Source: DRVV01 sp964487415
Lineage (GTDB): Archaea > Thermoproteota > Bathyarchaeia > Bathyarchaeales > Bathycorpusculaceae
Assembly: GCA_964487415.1 (NCBI GenBank)
Contig: CAZAPQ010000017.1
Coordinates: 1-64,000 of the forward strand
Length of the DNA: 64,000 nucleotides
Reading direction: 5' to 3'
Both the position numbers and the translations under genes were made by a program. This document shows positions 36,101 to 45,297 of the stretch, piece by piece (positions within the stretch are counted from its first letter, which is position 1; each line of letters begins with the position of its first letter). The notes beneath the pieces were generated by a model. The model worked only from the letters and a program-made list of their open reading frames with translations. It made no database searches and was not told where the DNA came from.

Positions 36101-36904
36101 TTGCCACTTGCGAAGCGTATAATACCATGCCTGGACGTTGACCATGGCTGGGTAGTTAAGGGAATAAACTTCCAGAACCTACGGGACGCAGGCGACCCTG
36201 TTGAGCTAGCCAGCAGATATAGCGATGAAGGGGCAGACGAGCTGGTTTTCCTAGACATTACAGCCTCACCGGAGAAGCGGAAAATACTCAGGGACGTTGT
36301 TATGAAAGTTGCTGAGGCAATACAAATCCCGTTCACAGTGGGTGGTGGAATTCGAAGCATCTCAGACGCAAGGCTCGTGCTCTGCAGCGGCGCAGACAAA
36401 GTATCCATAAACACGGCAGCGGTTGAAAATCCCAATTTAATAAGGGAGCTTGCCACAACATTTGGCGGACAATGTGTAGTCGTTGCAATAGACGCTAAGA
36501 GAAAGCACGAAAAGGTCAAAGACAAATTTATCGTTGAAACTTCAAATGGGCCATGCTGGTTCGAGGTCTATACTTACGGTGGGAGAAAACCCACAGGAGT
36601 GGACGCCATTCAATGGGCAATCAAGGCTGAGGAACTTGGAGCTGGAGAAATTCTTTTAACCTCAATGGACCGAGATGGGACAGAGAACGGGTACGATTTG
36701 GATCTCACAAGAAGTATTTCGGAAAATGTAAATATTCCAGTTATAGCAAGCGGGGGCGCTGGAAAACCTGAACATTTTTGGGAAGCTTTCACACTCGGGA
36801 AGGCTGACGCGGCGCTAGCCGCCTCTGTATTCCATTATAGTAAGTATCCAATACGCATAATAAAGGAATTTTTAAAAGCCAAGGGGGTGAATGTTCGATT
36901 ATGA
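36101..36904 (+). CDS. hisF: Imidazole glycerol phosphate synthase cyclase subunit
   Basis: TIM-barrel cyclase that works with HisH. AKRIIPCLDVDHGWVVKG opens the protein with catalytic Asp near residue 11; TVGGGIRSISDARL lies near residue 78, LLTSMDRDGT with the second Asp near residue 180, and IASGGAGKPEH near residue 207. 267 residues from TTG 36101, which has GAGGGGGT upstream. It overlaps hisI by four bases. Confidence 0.94.
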   Translation: MPLAKRIIPCLDVDHGWVVKGINFQNLRDAGDPVELASRYSDEGADELVFLDITASPEKRKILRDVVMKVAEAIQIPFTVGGGIRSISDARLVLCSGADKVSINTAAVENPNLIRELATTFGGQCVVVAIDAKRKHEKVKDKFIVETSNGPCWFEVYTYGGRKPTGVDAIQWAIKAEELGAGEILLTSMDRDGTENGYDLDLTRSISENVNIPVIASGGAGKPEHFWEAFTLGKADAALAASVFHYSKYPIRIIKEFLKAKGVNVRL

Positions 36905-37248
36905 ATGCAGAGAAAAAAGTGATTATCGAACAGTTGGATTTTGCAAAGGGCAACGGCCTAATACCAGTAATTGTTCAACAAGCTGACACTAAGGAGGTGC
37001 TAATGCTAGCATATACAAACCTTGAGGCTCTCAAAAAAACCCTTGAAACGGGATACGCCCACTATTGGAGCCGCTCCAGACAGTCGCTTTGGATGAAAGG
37101 CGAAACATCGGGGAACACGCAAAAAGTTAAACAGATTCTTGTAGACTGTGACCACGATGCATTGCTCTTTATTGTGGAGCAAAAGGGAAACGCCTGTCAT
37201 ACTGGGGAGAGGACATGCTTCCACAATCTACTATCTAACGAGAAATAG
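36901..37248 (+). CDS. hisI: Phosphoribosyl-AMP cyclohydrolase
   Basis: Metal-dependent cyclohydrolase. AHYWSRSRQSLWMKGETSGN near residue 50, VDCDHDAL near residue 81 with metal-binding Asp and Cys, and HTGERTCFHN at the C terminus. 115 residues, cyclohydrolase only. The partner pyrophosphohydrolase HisE, often fused or adjacent, is not found here. Last gene of the operon. Confidence 0.94.
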   Translation: MNAEKKVIIEQLDFAKGNGLIPVIVQQADTKEVLMLAYTNLEALKKTLETGYAHYWSRSRQSLWMKGETSGNTQKVKQILVDCDHDALLFIVEQKGNACHTGERTCFHNLLSNEK

Positions 37249-37268
37249 GCGGAACTAGCAATAGTAAT

Positions 37269-37826
37269 CTACAGAAGCACCTTTAAGAGGTCAGCTTTTG
37301 TTATTATGCCAATAATTTTTCCTTTTTCCGATACTAAGACTGCTGGGTAAACTTCTAGTAGGCTTGAGACCAGTCTAAGCGGCGCGGATTTATCAACTTG
37401 AGGGAAGCTTTCATCCATTACAGCTTCAACAGGCATTTGGGATATTTCAGATAAACTTTTCCTAGCGGATAGTTTCTTAAGCAGTGTTTTCTCAGAAATA
37501 CTTCCTACAACATGTTCTCCGTCAAAAATGGGAAGCTGCGAATAGCCATACTCAACCATCAACTTCACCGCCTTGGATACTGGTTCGTTACTTTGAACGC
37601 CTACGACTTTATTATGAAGAATGGATGCGGCGCGAATTTCCGCTTTCGTCTCCAACTCCTCAAGGGCATCAAATATTGCCTTAACCTTATCATAGGAGGG
37701 ACTTATCTTTCGGGATTCCAGCTTTGCAATAAGGGACTGACTGACGCCTGCAAGTTTTGCTAACTGCTTCTGTGTTAAGCCAAGCATTTTCCGCTTTCTG
37801 CCTATTTCCTCTAATTGGGGAAGCAC
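37269..37826 (-). CDS. HTH (Xre-like) regulator with paired CBS domains
   Basis: 185 residues. A helix-turn-helix at residues 6-60 (LTQKQLAKLAGVSQSLIAKLE) is followed by two CBS repeats, about 75-125 (SNEPVSKAVKLMVEYGYSQLPIF) and 130-185. CBS pairs bind adenosyl ligands such as AMP, ATP or SAM, so this is probably an adenosyl-responsive repressor. It is convergent with hisI and divergent from the homocysteine operon at 37.9 kb, whose first protein also ends in a CBS pair; control of that operon is the natural inference. The 77-base gap to it has an AATATTAAAA promoter-like element. Confidence 0.8.
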   Translation of the reverse strand: MLPQLEEIGRKRKMLGLTQKQLAKLAGVSQSLIAKLESRKISPSYDKVKAIFDALEELETKAEIRAASILHNKVVGVQSNEPVSKAVKLMVEYGYSQLPIFDGEHVVGSISEKTLLKKLSARKSLSEISQMPVEAVMDESFPQVDKSAPLRLVSSLLEVYPAVLVSEKGKIIGIITKADLLKVLL

Positions 37827-37945
37827 GATAAAGATTCGGCAGAAATCCCTAAAATTCTTTTTGGAATAAAAAATTCAGAAAAATATTAAAAAGGGAAGCA
37901 ACCATGCAATCAGCAATACGTCATTCAGCACAGGAGGAAAAATGC

Positions 37946-39448
37946 TTGAATAAGCGCACCATAGGAGAAATCAACGAGAAAATAAGGAATGGAGATGTTC
38001 AGGTTTTAACAGCGGAAGAAATGAAAAAGCTTGTTGAAACTAGCGGTGTCGAAGTAGCCTTTAAGGAAGTTGATGTGGTGACCACTGGAACCTTCGGGGC
38101 GATGTGCTCGTCAGGAGCTGTGATAAATCTTGGACACTCCGATCCGCCCATAAAAATACAGCATGCATGGATAAACGATGTTCCCGTTTGCCATCCAGGA
38201 GCGGCTGTTGACCTATACATAGGAGCGACTATGATGTCTGAAACCAGGCCTTTCGAATATGGAGGCGGGCACGTTATAGAAGATTTGATCAGCGGAAAAG
38301 AGGTTGAACTCAGAGCCACATCTTATGGGACAGACTGCTATCCACGAACTAGGCTTAGGACAATACTGACAAAGCATGATTTAAACCAGTTCTATCTCCT
38401 CAACTTTAGAAACTGTTACCAGCGTTATGTATGCGCCACAAACAGCCGAGACGAAACCATATATACTTACATGGGTAAACTCCTCCCAAACTTTGGAAAC
38501 GCCACATTTTCAGGAGCGGGTGAACTAAACCCACTAATGAACGATCCGGACTACGAGACAATTGGTATTGGAACACGCATATTTTTGGGTGGAGCTCAGG
38601 GATACGTAATTGGCGAGGGCACACAACATGACCCCCGAAACCTTTCAGGAACAATCATGGTTCGGGGAGACTGCAAGAAAATGAATCCCAGATTCATCAG
38701 AGGGGCAGCCTTCACTCGTTATGGCACGACGCTATATGTTGGAATCGGCATACCAATACCTATACTCAACATCGGAATGGCAAAGAAAACCGCCATAAGA
38801 GATGAAGATATAAAAGTTCCAATAGTGGACTATGGGGTTCCCGTAAGGGATAGGCCAAAACTTGGATGGATCAGCTATAAGGAATTAAAGTCAGGCACAA
38901 TAACAATAAAAGGTAAAAAAGTTAAGGTTAGCCCTCTTTCAAGCCTAAAAGTCGCGAAGGAAATTGCAGAGACGCTTAAGCGATGGATTGAGGAAGGACT
39001 ATTCTATTTAACAGCTCCTGTTGAAAGACTTCCAACAGATACGGAGTATAAGCCCATGAAACAGACTGAAGAAACAATACTAGTTAAAAGTGTAGTTCAT
39101 CATGCAGTAACATGTAGAGAGGATGAATCAATAAAGGACGTTGCCAAGCGAATAATAAATCAATCAGTGAATCATGTAGTTGTTGTAGATGAACAGGAAA
39201 AACTCTTGGGGATAGTGACATCCTGGGACATCACCAAGGCTGTTGCTGAGGGTAAAAACAGGCTTAGTGAGATAATCACAAGAAAAGTTGTAACCACAAC
39301 GCTGGATGAACCAGTAGAAGCTGCATCGAGAAAAATGGCTCAGCATCAAATATCCGCCCTTCCAGTGATAGACAACGACAGAAAAGTCTTGGGAATAGTT
39401 ACATCCGAGGATATAGCCAAACTTTTAGGGAGGCAACGGAATGGCTAG
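37946..39448 (+). CDS. Homocysteine biosynthesis protein, DUF39 (COG1900) with C-terminal CBS pair
   Basis: Member of the DUF39 family, which in Methanosarcina is required with a NIL-ferredoxin for sulfide-dependent formation of homocysteine from aspartate semialdehyde. The DUF39 part spans residues 1 to about 365 (TTGTFGAMCSSGAVINLGH near residue 50; GGAQGYVIGEGTQHDPRN near residue 213), and two CBS domains fill about 375-495. MJ0100, with this architecture, binds SAM/MTA through its CBS pair, which suggests feedback. The TTG at 37946 is used because AGGAGG lies just upstream; ATG 37904 falls before the likely transcription start. 500 residues. Confidence 0.85.
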   Translation: MNKRTIGEINEKIRNGDVQVLTAEEMKKLVETSGVEVAFKEVDVVTTGTFGAMCSSGAVINLGHSDPPIKIQHAWINDVPVCHPGAAVDLYIGATMMSETRPFEYGGGHVIEDLISGKEVELRATSYGTDCYPRTRLRTILTKHDLNQFYLLNFRNCYQRYVCATNSRDETIYTYMGKLLPNFGNATFSGAGELNPLMNDPDYETIGIGTRIFLGGAQGYVIGEGTQHDPRNLSGTIMVRGDCKKMNPRFIRGAAFTRYGTTLYVGIGIPIPILNIGMAKKTAIRDEDIKVPIVDYGVPVRDRPKLGWISYKELKSGTITIKGKKVKVSPLSSLKVAKEIAETLKRWIEEGLFYLTAPVERLPTDTEYKPMKQTEETILVKSVVHHAVTCREDESIKDVAKRIINQSVNHVVVVDEQEKLLGIVTSWDITKAVAEGKNRLSEIITRKVVTTTLDEPVEAASRKMAQHQISALPVIDNDRKVLGIVTSEDIAKLLGRQRNG

Positions 39449-39899
39449 GATCCTCTTGAGATTTCCCGAGAACATTGTGGACCAACCAATAATATCACAA
39501 GTCATATCAGAATACAATATTTCATTAAACATATTGGCTGCGCGTGTTAACTCCCAAGGCGGCGAAGTCTTAGCAGAAATTCCATCAGAGGACATAAAAA
39601 GAGCAGTTAAAGCATTCAGGGATAGGGGGGTTATAGTTGCATTTCCAAAACTCATTGAAGTGGACAGGGAAAAATGCCTTCACTGCGGCGCATGTTACTC
39701 TTTATGTCCTGCTGGGGCAATAACCATCAACAAGGAAGACTTCTCAGTGATCTTTGATTACGAAAAGTGTATAGGAAGCTCTTGTGCGGCATGTGTAGAT
39801 GCTTGTCCTGTAAGGGCCATAACTCTTTCCAGGGAGTTAGGGCTTCTGGAGCGGGAAAATGAGGACAAAAAAATTAACCAGGAGAACGTTCAGTCTTAA
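39441..39899 (+). CDS. NIL-domain ferredoxin for homocysteine synthesis
   Basis: 152 residues. An N-terminal NIL (ligand-binding, ACT-like) domain covers residues 1-70 and is followed by two [4Fe-4S] motifs, CLHCGACYSLCP near residue 77 and CIGSSCAACVDACP near residue 108. In methanogens the DUF39 and NIL-ferredoxin pair is genetically required for homocysteine synthesis from sulfide. It overlaps the DUF39 gene by eight bases and the next gene by 41 bases. Confidence 0.87.
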   Translation: MARILLRFPENIVDQPIISQVISEYNISLNILAARVNSQGGEVLAEIPSEDIKRAVKAFRDRGVIVAFPKLIEVDREKCLHCGACYSLCPAGAITINKEDFSVIFDYEKCIGSSCAACVDACPVRAITLSRELGLLERENEDKKINQENVQS

Positions 39900-40563
39900 G
39901 GAAACAAACTGCACTATAATCTCGGAATGTGAAACAGCCATTTCAGCAGCCATTTCCGCCATTAAATATCACAGGGAAAAACTTGAGAGATATATCAACA
40001 ATCATCCGGAGTTTCTGTATACGCTAAGTCCCCTCCACGTTGATAAGGGACCCAAGGTTGTTAGAAGAATGTCGGAGGTTTCAGAAAAAGCTGATGTTGG
40101 ACCAATGGCTGCCGTTGCCGGAGTGTTGGCAGATCTCGCCGTAGAGGAAATGTTACAAACTGGATGCAAAGTTGCAGTTGTCGAAAATGGGGGCGAAGTG
40201 TCGGCAGTTTCAGATGTGCCCATTGACATAGCACTGGTTGCAGGGAATCATCCTCTATCGAAGAGTATTGGCTTTAAACTCGAGGAATTTCCTATAGGTG
40301 TAGCCACAAGCTCAGCTCTCTTCAGCCATGCATTGAGTTTTGGAGAGGCCGAAGCCGTTACAGTGTTTGCATCAAACGCCGGATTAGCTGACGCTGTAGC
40401 GACGGCCGTTGGGAACATGGTAAAGGGGGACTACGTCGATTATGTAATTAAAAGGGCAGTAGGAAAGGCCATTAGTATAGAGGGCGTCAAAGGTGTACTA
40501 ATAATTTGGCGTAACACTGTGGGTTTAGGCGGACAAATTCCAAAGCTGATTGGCATACGATGA
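39859..40563 (+). CDS. UPF0280 family protein (COG2122), homocysteine synthesis partner
   Basis: 234 residues of the UPF0280 family, distantly related to ApbE-like proteins. DVGPMAAVAGVLADLAVEEM near residue 80 and VVENGGEVSA near residue 108 are typical. COG2122 genes are linked to the DUF39/NIL-ferredoxin system in methanogens, and here all three lie in one operon. The start overlaps the ferredoxin gene by 41 bases. A biochemical role is not established by sequence. It ends convergent with the third aspartate kinase. Confidence 0.8.
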   Translation: MRTKKLTRRTFSLKETNCTIISECETAISAAISAIKYHREKLERYINNHPEFLYTLSPLHVDKGPKVVRRMSEVSEKADVGPMAAVAGVLADLAVEEMLQTGCKVAVVENGGEVSAVSDVPIDIALVAGNHPLSKSIGFKLEEFPIGVATSSALFSHALSFGEAEAVTVFASNAGLADAVATAVGNMVKGDYVDYVIKRAVGKAISIEGVKGVLIIWRNTVGLGGQIPKLIGIR

Positions 40564-40580
40564 GACAAATAAGGGGCGGT

Positions 40581-41987
40581 TTAGTCTTCATGCAGCTTGA
40601 ATTCTTCGTGAATAGCTTGCACCGCCGTTTTTGCATCGGTTTCCTTTATCACAAAGGATATGTTAAGCTCTGATGATCCCTGCGCGATCATACGTACATT
40701 TATCCCCTTACGGGCAACTGCTGAAAAAAGTTTCGAAGCGATCCCAGGAGTGTTTTTCATGCCAGCCCCAACGGCGGAAATAATGCATACATCATCCTCT
40801 GCCGTTACCTCCCTTATAAGGCCCCGGCCAAGCAGTGCCACCTCCAAGGCGTTTACAGCCTTGTCCAAGACATTTCGGCGTATGGCAATGGATATATTGG
40901 CTTCAGAGGCCCCCTGAGAGATCATTAAGATGTTTATTCCGCTCTTTCCTAGAACATCAAAGACCTTGGCAGCCGTTCCAGGCGCACCTATCATGCCAGC
41001 TCCGCTAACGGTTATCACAGCCGCATCCTTAAGCAGCGTGACAGCCTTAACCGTTTTCCCCGGCTTGATTTTCTGTTCTCTCTTTATTACTGTTTCAGGC
41101 CCTTCAGGGTTGAAGATGTTTTTTATTCTAACAATAGCGTTACCGTCCATTAGCGGTTCAATAGCCCTTGGATGCATAGCTTTGGCGCCGAACACTGCCA
41201 TCTCTAATGCTTCCTCAAAGGATATTTCTGGTATGGTTCTGGCTGAGGGGACTATTTTGGGGTCGGCGGTCATTAGCCCATTAACATCGGTCCATATCCA
41301 AATTTCATCAGCTCCAAGCGCTGAGCCAATTATTGTCGCTGTGTAATCTGACCCGCCGCGTCCAAGGGTTGTAATTATCCCGTCCTGGGTTGCGGCAATA
41401 AACCCTGTCACTATGGGCACTACTCCTTTTTTAAGTAATGGTTCTAAGCGCTCAACGACCTGATGCCTCGTCACGTTTAATAATGGGGAAGCCTCCCCAA
41501 AATTTGCATCTGTCACTATTCCAGCTTCTGCGCCCGTCAAAAAGCGAGTTTCAAGTCCTAAGTCTCTAACGGCACCATAAACAATAGGGGTGGAGAGTCT
41601 TTCACCGAAGGATAATATGTAGTCTCTCGATCTTGGAGTGAGTTCTCCAACGTAAATTATACCCGTTAAAACCTTTTCAAGCTCTTCTATAGTTGATGTG
41701 ACTATTTGACTTATTTCACTCTTTAAAGTTGAGCTTTTTATACTATTGTTGGTAAGTTGTAAGTGCATTTCAAGGAGCTCACTCTTAAATTGGGATATGA
41801 AATTTTTGTCCCGCTTTTCGGCAAGCTCTGAAGCCTCTATGAGCCGTTCAGTCACACCGTCCAGAGCTGAAACGACAGCAACAACTTCGTGTCCTTTTCT
41901 TACATGTGAAGCTATTGTATCTGCAACACGCCTTATATTCTCTACTCCGGTTACTGATGTTCCGCCAAATTTCATTACAATCCTCAT
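40581..41987 (-). CDS. Aspartate kinase of the threonine cluster (third of three)
   Basis: 468 residues, the long aspartokinase type: KFGGTSV near residue 6, SFGERLSTPI near residue 125, TLGRGGSDYTATIIG near residue 210, and two ACT domains from about residue 315 (VITVSGAGMIGAPG, then CIISAVGAGMKNTPG). Of the three kinases only this has the canonical KFGGTSV. The ATG at 41987 has GAGGTG upstream and follows hom by eight bases; the ATG at 42005 is less likely. Grouped with hom, thrC and thrB, so threonine feedback is likely but inferred. Confidence 0.88.
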   Translation of the reverse strand: MRIVMKFGGTSVTGVENIRRVADTIASHVRKGHEVVAVVSALDGVTERLIEASELAEKRDKNFISQFKSELLEMHLQLTNNSIKSSTLKSEISQIVTSTIEELEKVLTGIIYVGELTPRSRDYILSFGERLSTPIVYGAVRDLGLETRFLTGAEAGIVTDANFGEASPLLNVTRHQVVERLEPLLKKGVVPIVTGFIAATQDGIITTLGRGGSDYTATIIGSALGADEIWIWTDVNGLMTADPKIVPSARTIPEISFEEALEMAVFGAKAMHPRAIEPLMDGNAIVRIKNIFNPEGPETVIKREQKIKPGKTVKAVTLLKDAAVITVSGAGMIGAPGTAAKVFDVLGKSGINILMISQGASEANISIAIRRNVLDKAVNALEVALLGRGLIREVTAEDDVCIISAVGAGMKNTPGIASKLFSAVARKGINVRMIAQGSSELNISFVIKETDAKTAVQAIHEEFKLHED

Positions 41988-41994
41988 CGAACAC

Positions 41995-43029
41995 TTACAC
42001 CTCAAACAGCATCCTTGCGGCCAATTTCTGCTTTATGTCAAGCAAGTCCCGTAATATAGCACTGGCGGTTTCAGTTCCTCCAGCCCCTCGGCCTATTATC
42101 GTTTGTTCTCCTGCAAACTCGGAGATGAAAGTTACTGCATTGAGGGTTCCGCTGACATTTAATGGGTCATTTTTCATAATTCTGGTGGGCTTAACCTGCA
42201 GTCCATCAGAAGAAACTGTTCCTAAAAGCTTGATTACACAGCCCTCTTTTGCAGCTTTCTCTATTTCCTTTATTGTTATGCCTCTTATACCCGTTATACT
42301 TGCATCCTTTAGGGTAACCCTCCTCCCCATAACCCAGTTTGCGAGGATTACAAGTTTGCAAGCAGCGTCAATGCCATCCACGTCCATGGACGGATCTGCC
42401 TCAGCATAGCCAAGTTCCTGAGCCATTTTGAGAGCTTGGTCAAATTCGACATGTTTCTCAGTCATCTCAGTGAGTATGAAGTTTGTCGTCCCGTTTAAGA
42501 TGCCCCTTATGGAGAGAATTCTGTCGCCGAAAAGACAGCGCTTCGCAAATTCGAGGATAGGGGTGCCAGCGCCCACCGAAGCGCTAAACCGAAAATAAAC
42601 TTTATTGTACTCGGCAAGCTCTATTAAAACGGGCAAGGCTAGAGCTAATGGTCCTTTATTTGCTGTGACAACATGCTTCCCAGATTTAAAGGCGGCCTTA
42701 ATATGCGACAATGCAGGCTCGCCATCTTTGACATTTGTCGGCGATACTTCAACAACAGCCTCAGCCTCCATGGATTCTAAAACCTCCATTGCCGACATTT
42801 TTGGCCTGCCAAATTTACCATCAGCAGCCACTGTGCCCTTTTGGCTCTTTATAAGTAACATTCTCTCTAAGTCTAACCCCTTTGAATTTACTGCGGCGCC
42901 TCCCCTGTCAACAATGGCAACTACTCTTGGATGGAAACCATAATTGTTAACGAGTTCGGTCAGCCTATTTGCAAAAAGCTTAGTTAAGCTTTGACCGACA
43001 ACACCGTATCCCACTAGAATTATCCTCAT
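41995..43029 (-). CDS. hom: Homoserine dehydrogenase
   Basis: Reduces aspartate semialdehyde to homoserine. NAD(P) motif VGYGVVGQSL at residues 5-14, TANKGPLA near residue 122 with conserved Lys, and GILNGTTNFIL near residue 180. EADPSMDVDGIDAACKL lies near residue 207. 344 residues with no ACT domain. It lies between thrC and the third aspartate kinase. Confidence 0.93.
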   Translation of the reverse strand: MRIILVGYGVVGQSLTKLFANRLTELVNNYGFHPRVVAIVDRGGAAVNSKGLDLERMLLIKSQKGTVAADGKFGRPKMSAMEVLESMEAEAVVEVSPTNVKDGEPALSHIKAAFKSGKHVVTANKGPLALALPVLIELAEYNKVYFRFSASVGAGTPILEFAKRCLFGDRILSIRGILNGTTNFILTEMTEKHVEFDQALKMAQELGYAEADPSMDVDGIDAACKLVILANWVMGRRVTLKDASITGIRGITIKEIEKAAKEGCVIKLLGTVSSDGLQVKPTRIMKNDPLNVSGTLNAVTFISEFAGEQTIIGRGAGGTETASAILRDLLDIKQKLAARMLFEV

Positions 43030-43044
43030 GCCCGAAACCTCGGC

Positions 43045-44289
43045 TTACAATTGAGCCCTTGCTGGCATTAAACCTAATATTTGCACGATGGACTCAAGCT
43101 GGGCATCAACTTCAAAGGGCTTTTCATATGACTTTACAACGATGTCCGGATCCTTAAGCCCGTGTCCCGTTGTAACACAAACAATTATCTCATCTCTGTC
43201 TATTTTGCCGTAATCTATTAACTTTTTTAGCCCGGCTATGGATGAGGCGCTTGCGGGTTCCACGAATATGCCTTCGTATCTGGCAAGCATTTTTTGAGCC
43301 TCCAATATCTCGGCATCTGTGACGGTTTCAGCGGTTCCCCCGGAGTCCCGTATAGCCTTCAAGGCCTTTTTCCAGCTTACCGGAGCGCCTATTCTTATTG
43401 CACTTGCAACAGTCTCCGGCTTTTCTACTGGAACTATGTAACTCCTTCCCTCTTTAACTGCCTTTGCTATCGGCGAAGCGCCTTCAGCCTGAATCCCAGT
43501 AACCATTGGAAGCTTTTCTATTAAGCCTACATTATAGAATTCTACAAATCCCTTCCATATGGCACTAATGTTTCCCGCGTTGCCAACGGGCACAATAACC
43601 CTATCTGGAACCAGCCCGTTAAGCTGATCGCAAATTTCATAGGCTATTGTTTTTTGGCCCTCAAGCCTAAACGGGTTAATGGAATTTAAGAGGTAAATCT
43701 CCTTATGCTCTTCCGATATTTTAACAATTATCTTGAGGGCTTGATCAAAATTCCCCCGGATCTGCATGACTTTTGCCCCATAAATTATGGCCTGCGCCAA
43801 CTTCCCGTAAGCAACACCGCCTGAGGGGATGAGTATAATACATGAAAGTCCAGCCTTAGCAGCGTAAGCGGCTAAAGACGCCGAGGTGTTTCCTGTCGAT
43901 GCGCATGCGACCATTTTTACTCCAAGTTCCATGGCCTTGCTCACTCCAACTGTCATCCCCCTATCCTTAAACGATCCTGTAGGGTTCTCGCCTTCATTTT
44001 TTACATAGAGATTCTTGACCCCCAGTGCTTGCCCTAGCCTCCGGCAAAAGTAGAGGCTAGTTCCACCTTCGTTTAAGGAGATGATCTTGGAAAAATCGCT
44101 AATAGGCATGAAATCTCTGTAGCGCCACACGGATAGGGGCCAATTTCGCCAATCGCTTTTTTTAATCTTCTCCTTTAAAATATCATAATCGTATCTAATT
44201 TCAAGAATGTCGCCGCATGAGCGGCAGGTATAGACAATCTCATTAAGATCATATTTTTCTCCGCAATTTATGCAAGCCTGAAAAGACAA
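43045..44289 (-). CDS. thrC: Threonine synthase
   Basis: PLP fold II enzyme converting homoserine phosphate to threonine. An N-terminal zinc-ribbon-like segment CINCGEKYD...CRSCGD (residues 6-26) is followed by the PLP Lys in NPTGSFKDRGMTVGV near residue 108 and the phosphate-binding VGNAGNISA near residue 235. 414 residues. The TTG start directly follows the thrB stop. Cysteate synthase is a related alternative, but the thrB/hom context supports threonine synthase. Confidence 0.92.
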   Translation of the reverse strand: MSFQACINCGEKYDLNEIVYTCRSCGDILEIRYDYDILKEKIKKSDWRNWPLSVWRYRDFMPISDFSKIISLNEGGTSLYFCRRLGQALGVKNLYVKNEGENPTGSFKDRGMTVGVSKAMELGVKMVACASTGNTSASLAAYAAKAGLSCIILIPSGGVAYGKLAQAIIYGAKVMQIRGNFDQALKIIVKISEEHKEIYLLNSINPFRLEGQKTIAYEICDQLNGLVPDRVIVPVGNAGNISAIWKGFVEFYNVGLIEKLPMVTGIQAEGASPIAKAVKEGRSYIVPVEKPETVASAIRIGAPVSWKKALKAIRDSGGTAETVTDAEILEAQKMLARYEGIFVEPASASSIAGLKKLIDYGKIDRDEIIVCVTTGHGLKDPDIVVKSYEKPFEVDAQLESIVQILGLMPARAQL

Positions 44290-45237
44290 TCACTCAGCCT
44301 CCAATAAACTTACGCCCCTTCCAGGCTTTGTGAAAAATGCTTCAGCTTCTATACCAACTTTTTTAAAGCCCTCTTTCATAGCTTTCATAACCTCTAAGGA
44401 CACTGAATCTTTCTCGTCGACTATCGCAATCATGGATGGACCTGCCCCGCCTATAGCCACTCCACAGGCACCAGCTTTCATTGCAGCGTCTTTGACAAAA
44501 TGATACCCAGGGATCATAGAAGACCTTACAGGTTCAACTACAGCATCACACATTGAACGACCAATAAGTTTTACGTCGCCTAAAGCGAAACCAACAGCCA
44601 TAGAGGCTGCGTGGCCAACATTGTGAACCAATTTTTCCATAGTAACCACTGGCGGCAGGATAGATCTTGCTTTTTCAGTCTTTTTAGGTGATGTTGGAAT
44701 CTTAGGAACAACCACGCAAACACCCATGTTCGGAGGTGTCTTTAAACATATAACCTCTAGAGGGTTATAAGACCTTATGATGACAAAGTCGCCGCATATA
44801 GCTGCTGAAACGTTATCTGCATGTTCAAATCCTGCGGATGCTACTTCTCCCTTTGCCGAAATGCAAATTAACTGCTCATGACTTAGCTTGAGGTCAAACA
44901 TTTTATCTAGTCCGAAAGCCACAGCCGCTGCTGAGGCTGCACTGCTGCCCAAACCCGAGCCTGGAGGTATTCCCTTATCTATTCTTATTGAAACTCCTGA
45001 TTTCAGAGAAAAATGACTCAACATGTACCCGGCAACAACACCAGCTGTATTTTTGCTAGGATCAACGGGTATGTTATCCGATATTCCATGGACTTCAATT
45101 TTAATTCCTTCAGAAATTGAGGTTATAGTTACCCTATCGTATGGATTCTCCAGGGCTAAACCAAAGATATCAAATCCCGGGCCTAAATTTGCTATTGATG
45201 CAGGAGCCCTTACGACGACCTTCTGAAATTTTGGCAT
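44290..45237 (-). CDS. thrB: Homoserine kinase
   Basis: GHMP kinase: ASIANLGPGFDIFGLA near residue 14, the ATP motif PPGSGLGSSAASAAA near residue 88, and IGGAGPSMIAI near residue 258. 315 residues from ATG 45237, preceded by AAGGTGAG; GTG 45246 would overlap that site. It leads the thrB-thrC-hom-kinase group. The 60-base gap to carB shows only a weak TATA-like stretch. Confidence 0.93.
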   Translation of the reverse strand: MPKFQKVVVRAPASIANLGPGFDIFGLALENPYDRVTITSISEGIKIEVHGISDNIPVDPSKNTAGVVAGYMLSHFSLKSGVSIRIDKGIPPGSGLGSSAASAAAVAFGLDKMFDLKLSHEQLICISAKGEVASAGFEHADNVSAAICGDFVIIRSYNPLEVICLKTPPNMGVCVVVPKIPTSPKKTEKARSILPPVVTMEKLVHNVGHAASMAVGFALGDVKLIGRSMCDAVVEPVRSSMIPGYHFVKDAAMKAGACGVAIGGAGPSMIAIVDEKDSVSLEVMKAMKEGFKKVGIEAEAFFTKPGRGVSLLEAE

Positions 45238-45297
45238 ACGGCTCACCTTAAGCGATGCAAAAATTTGTTGATGGCTACATTTAAGTTAAACGAAACT

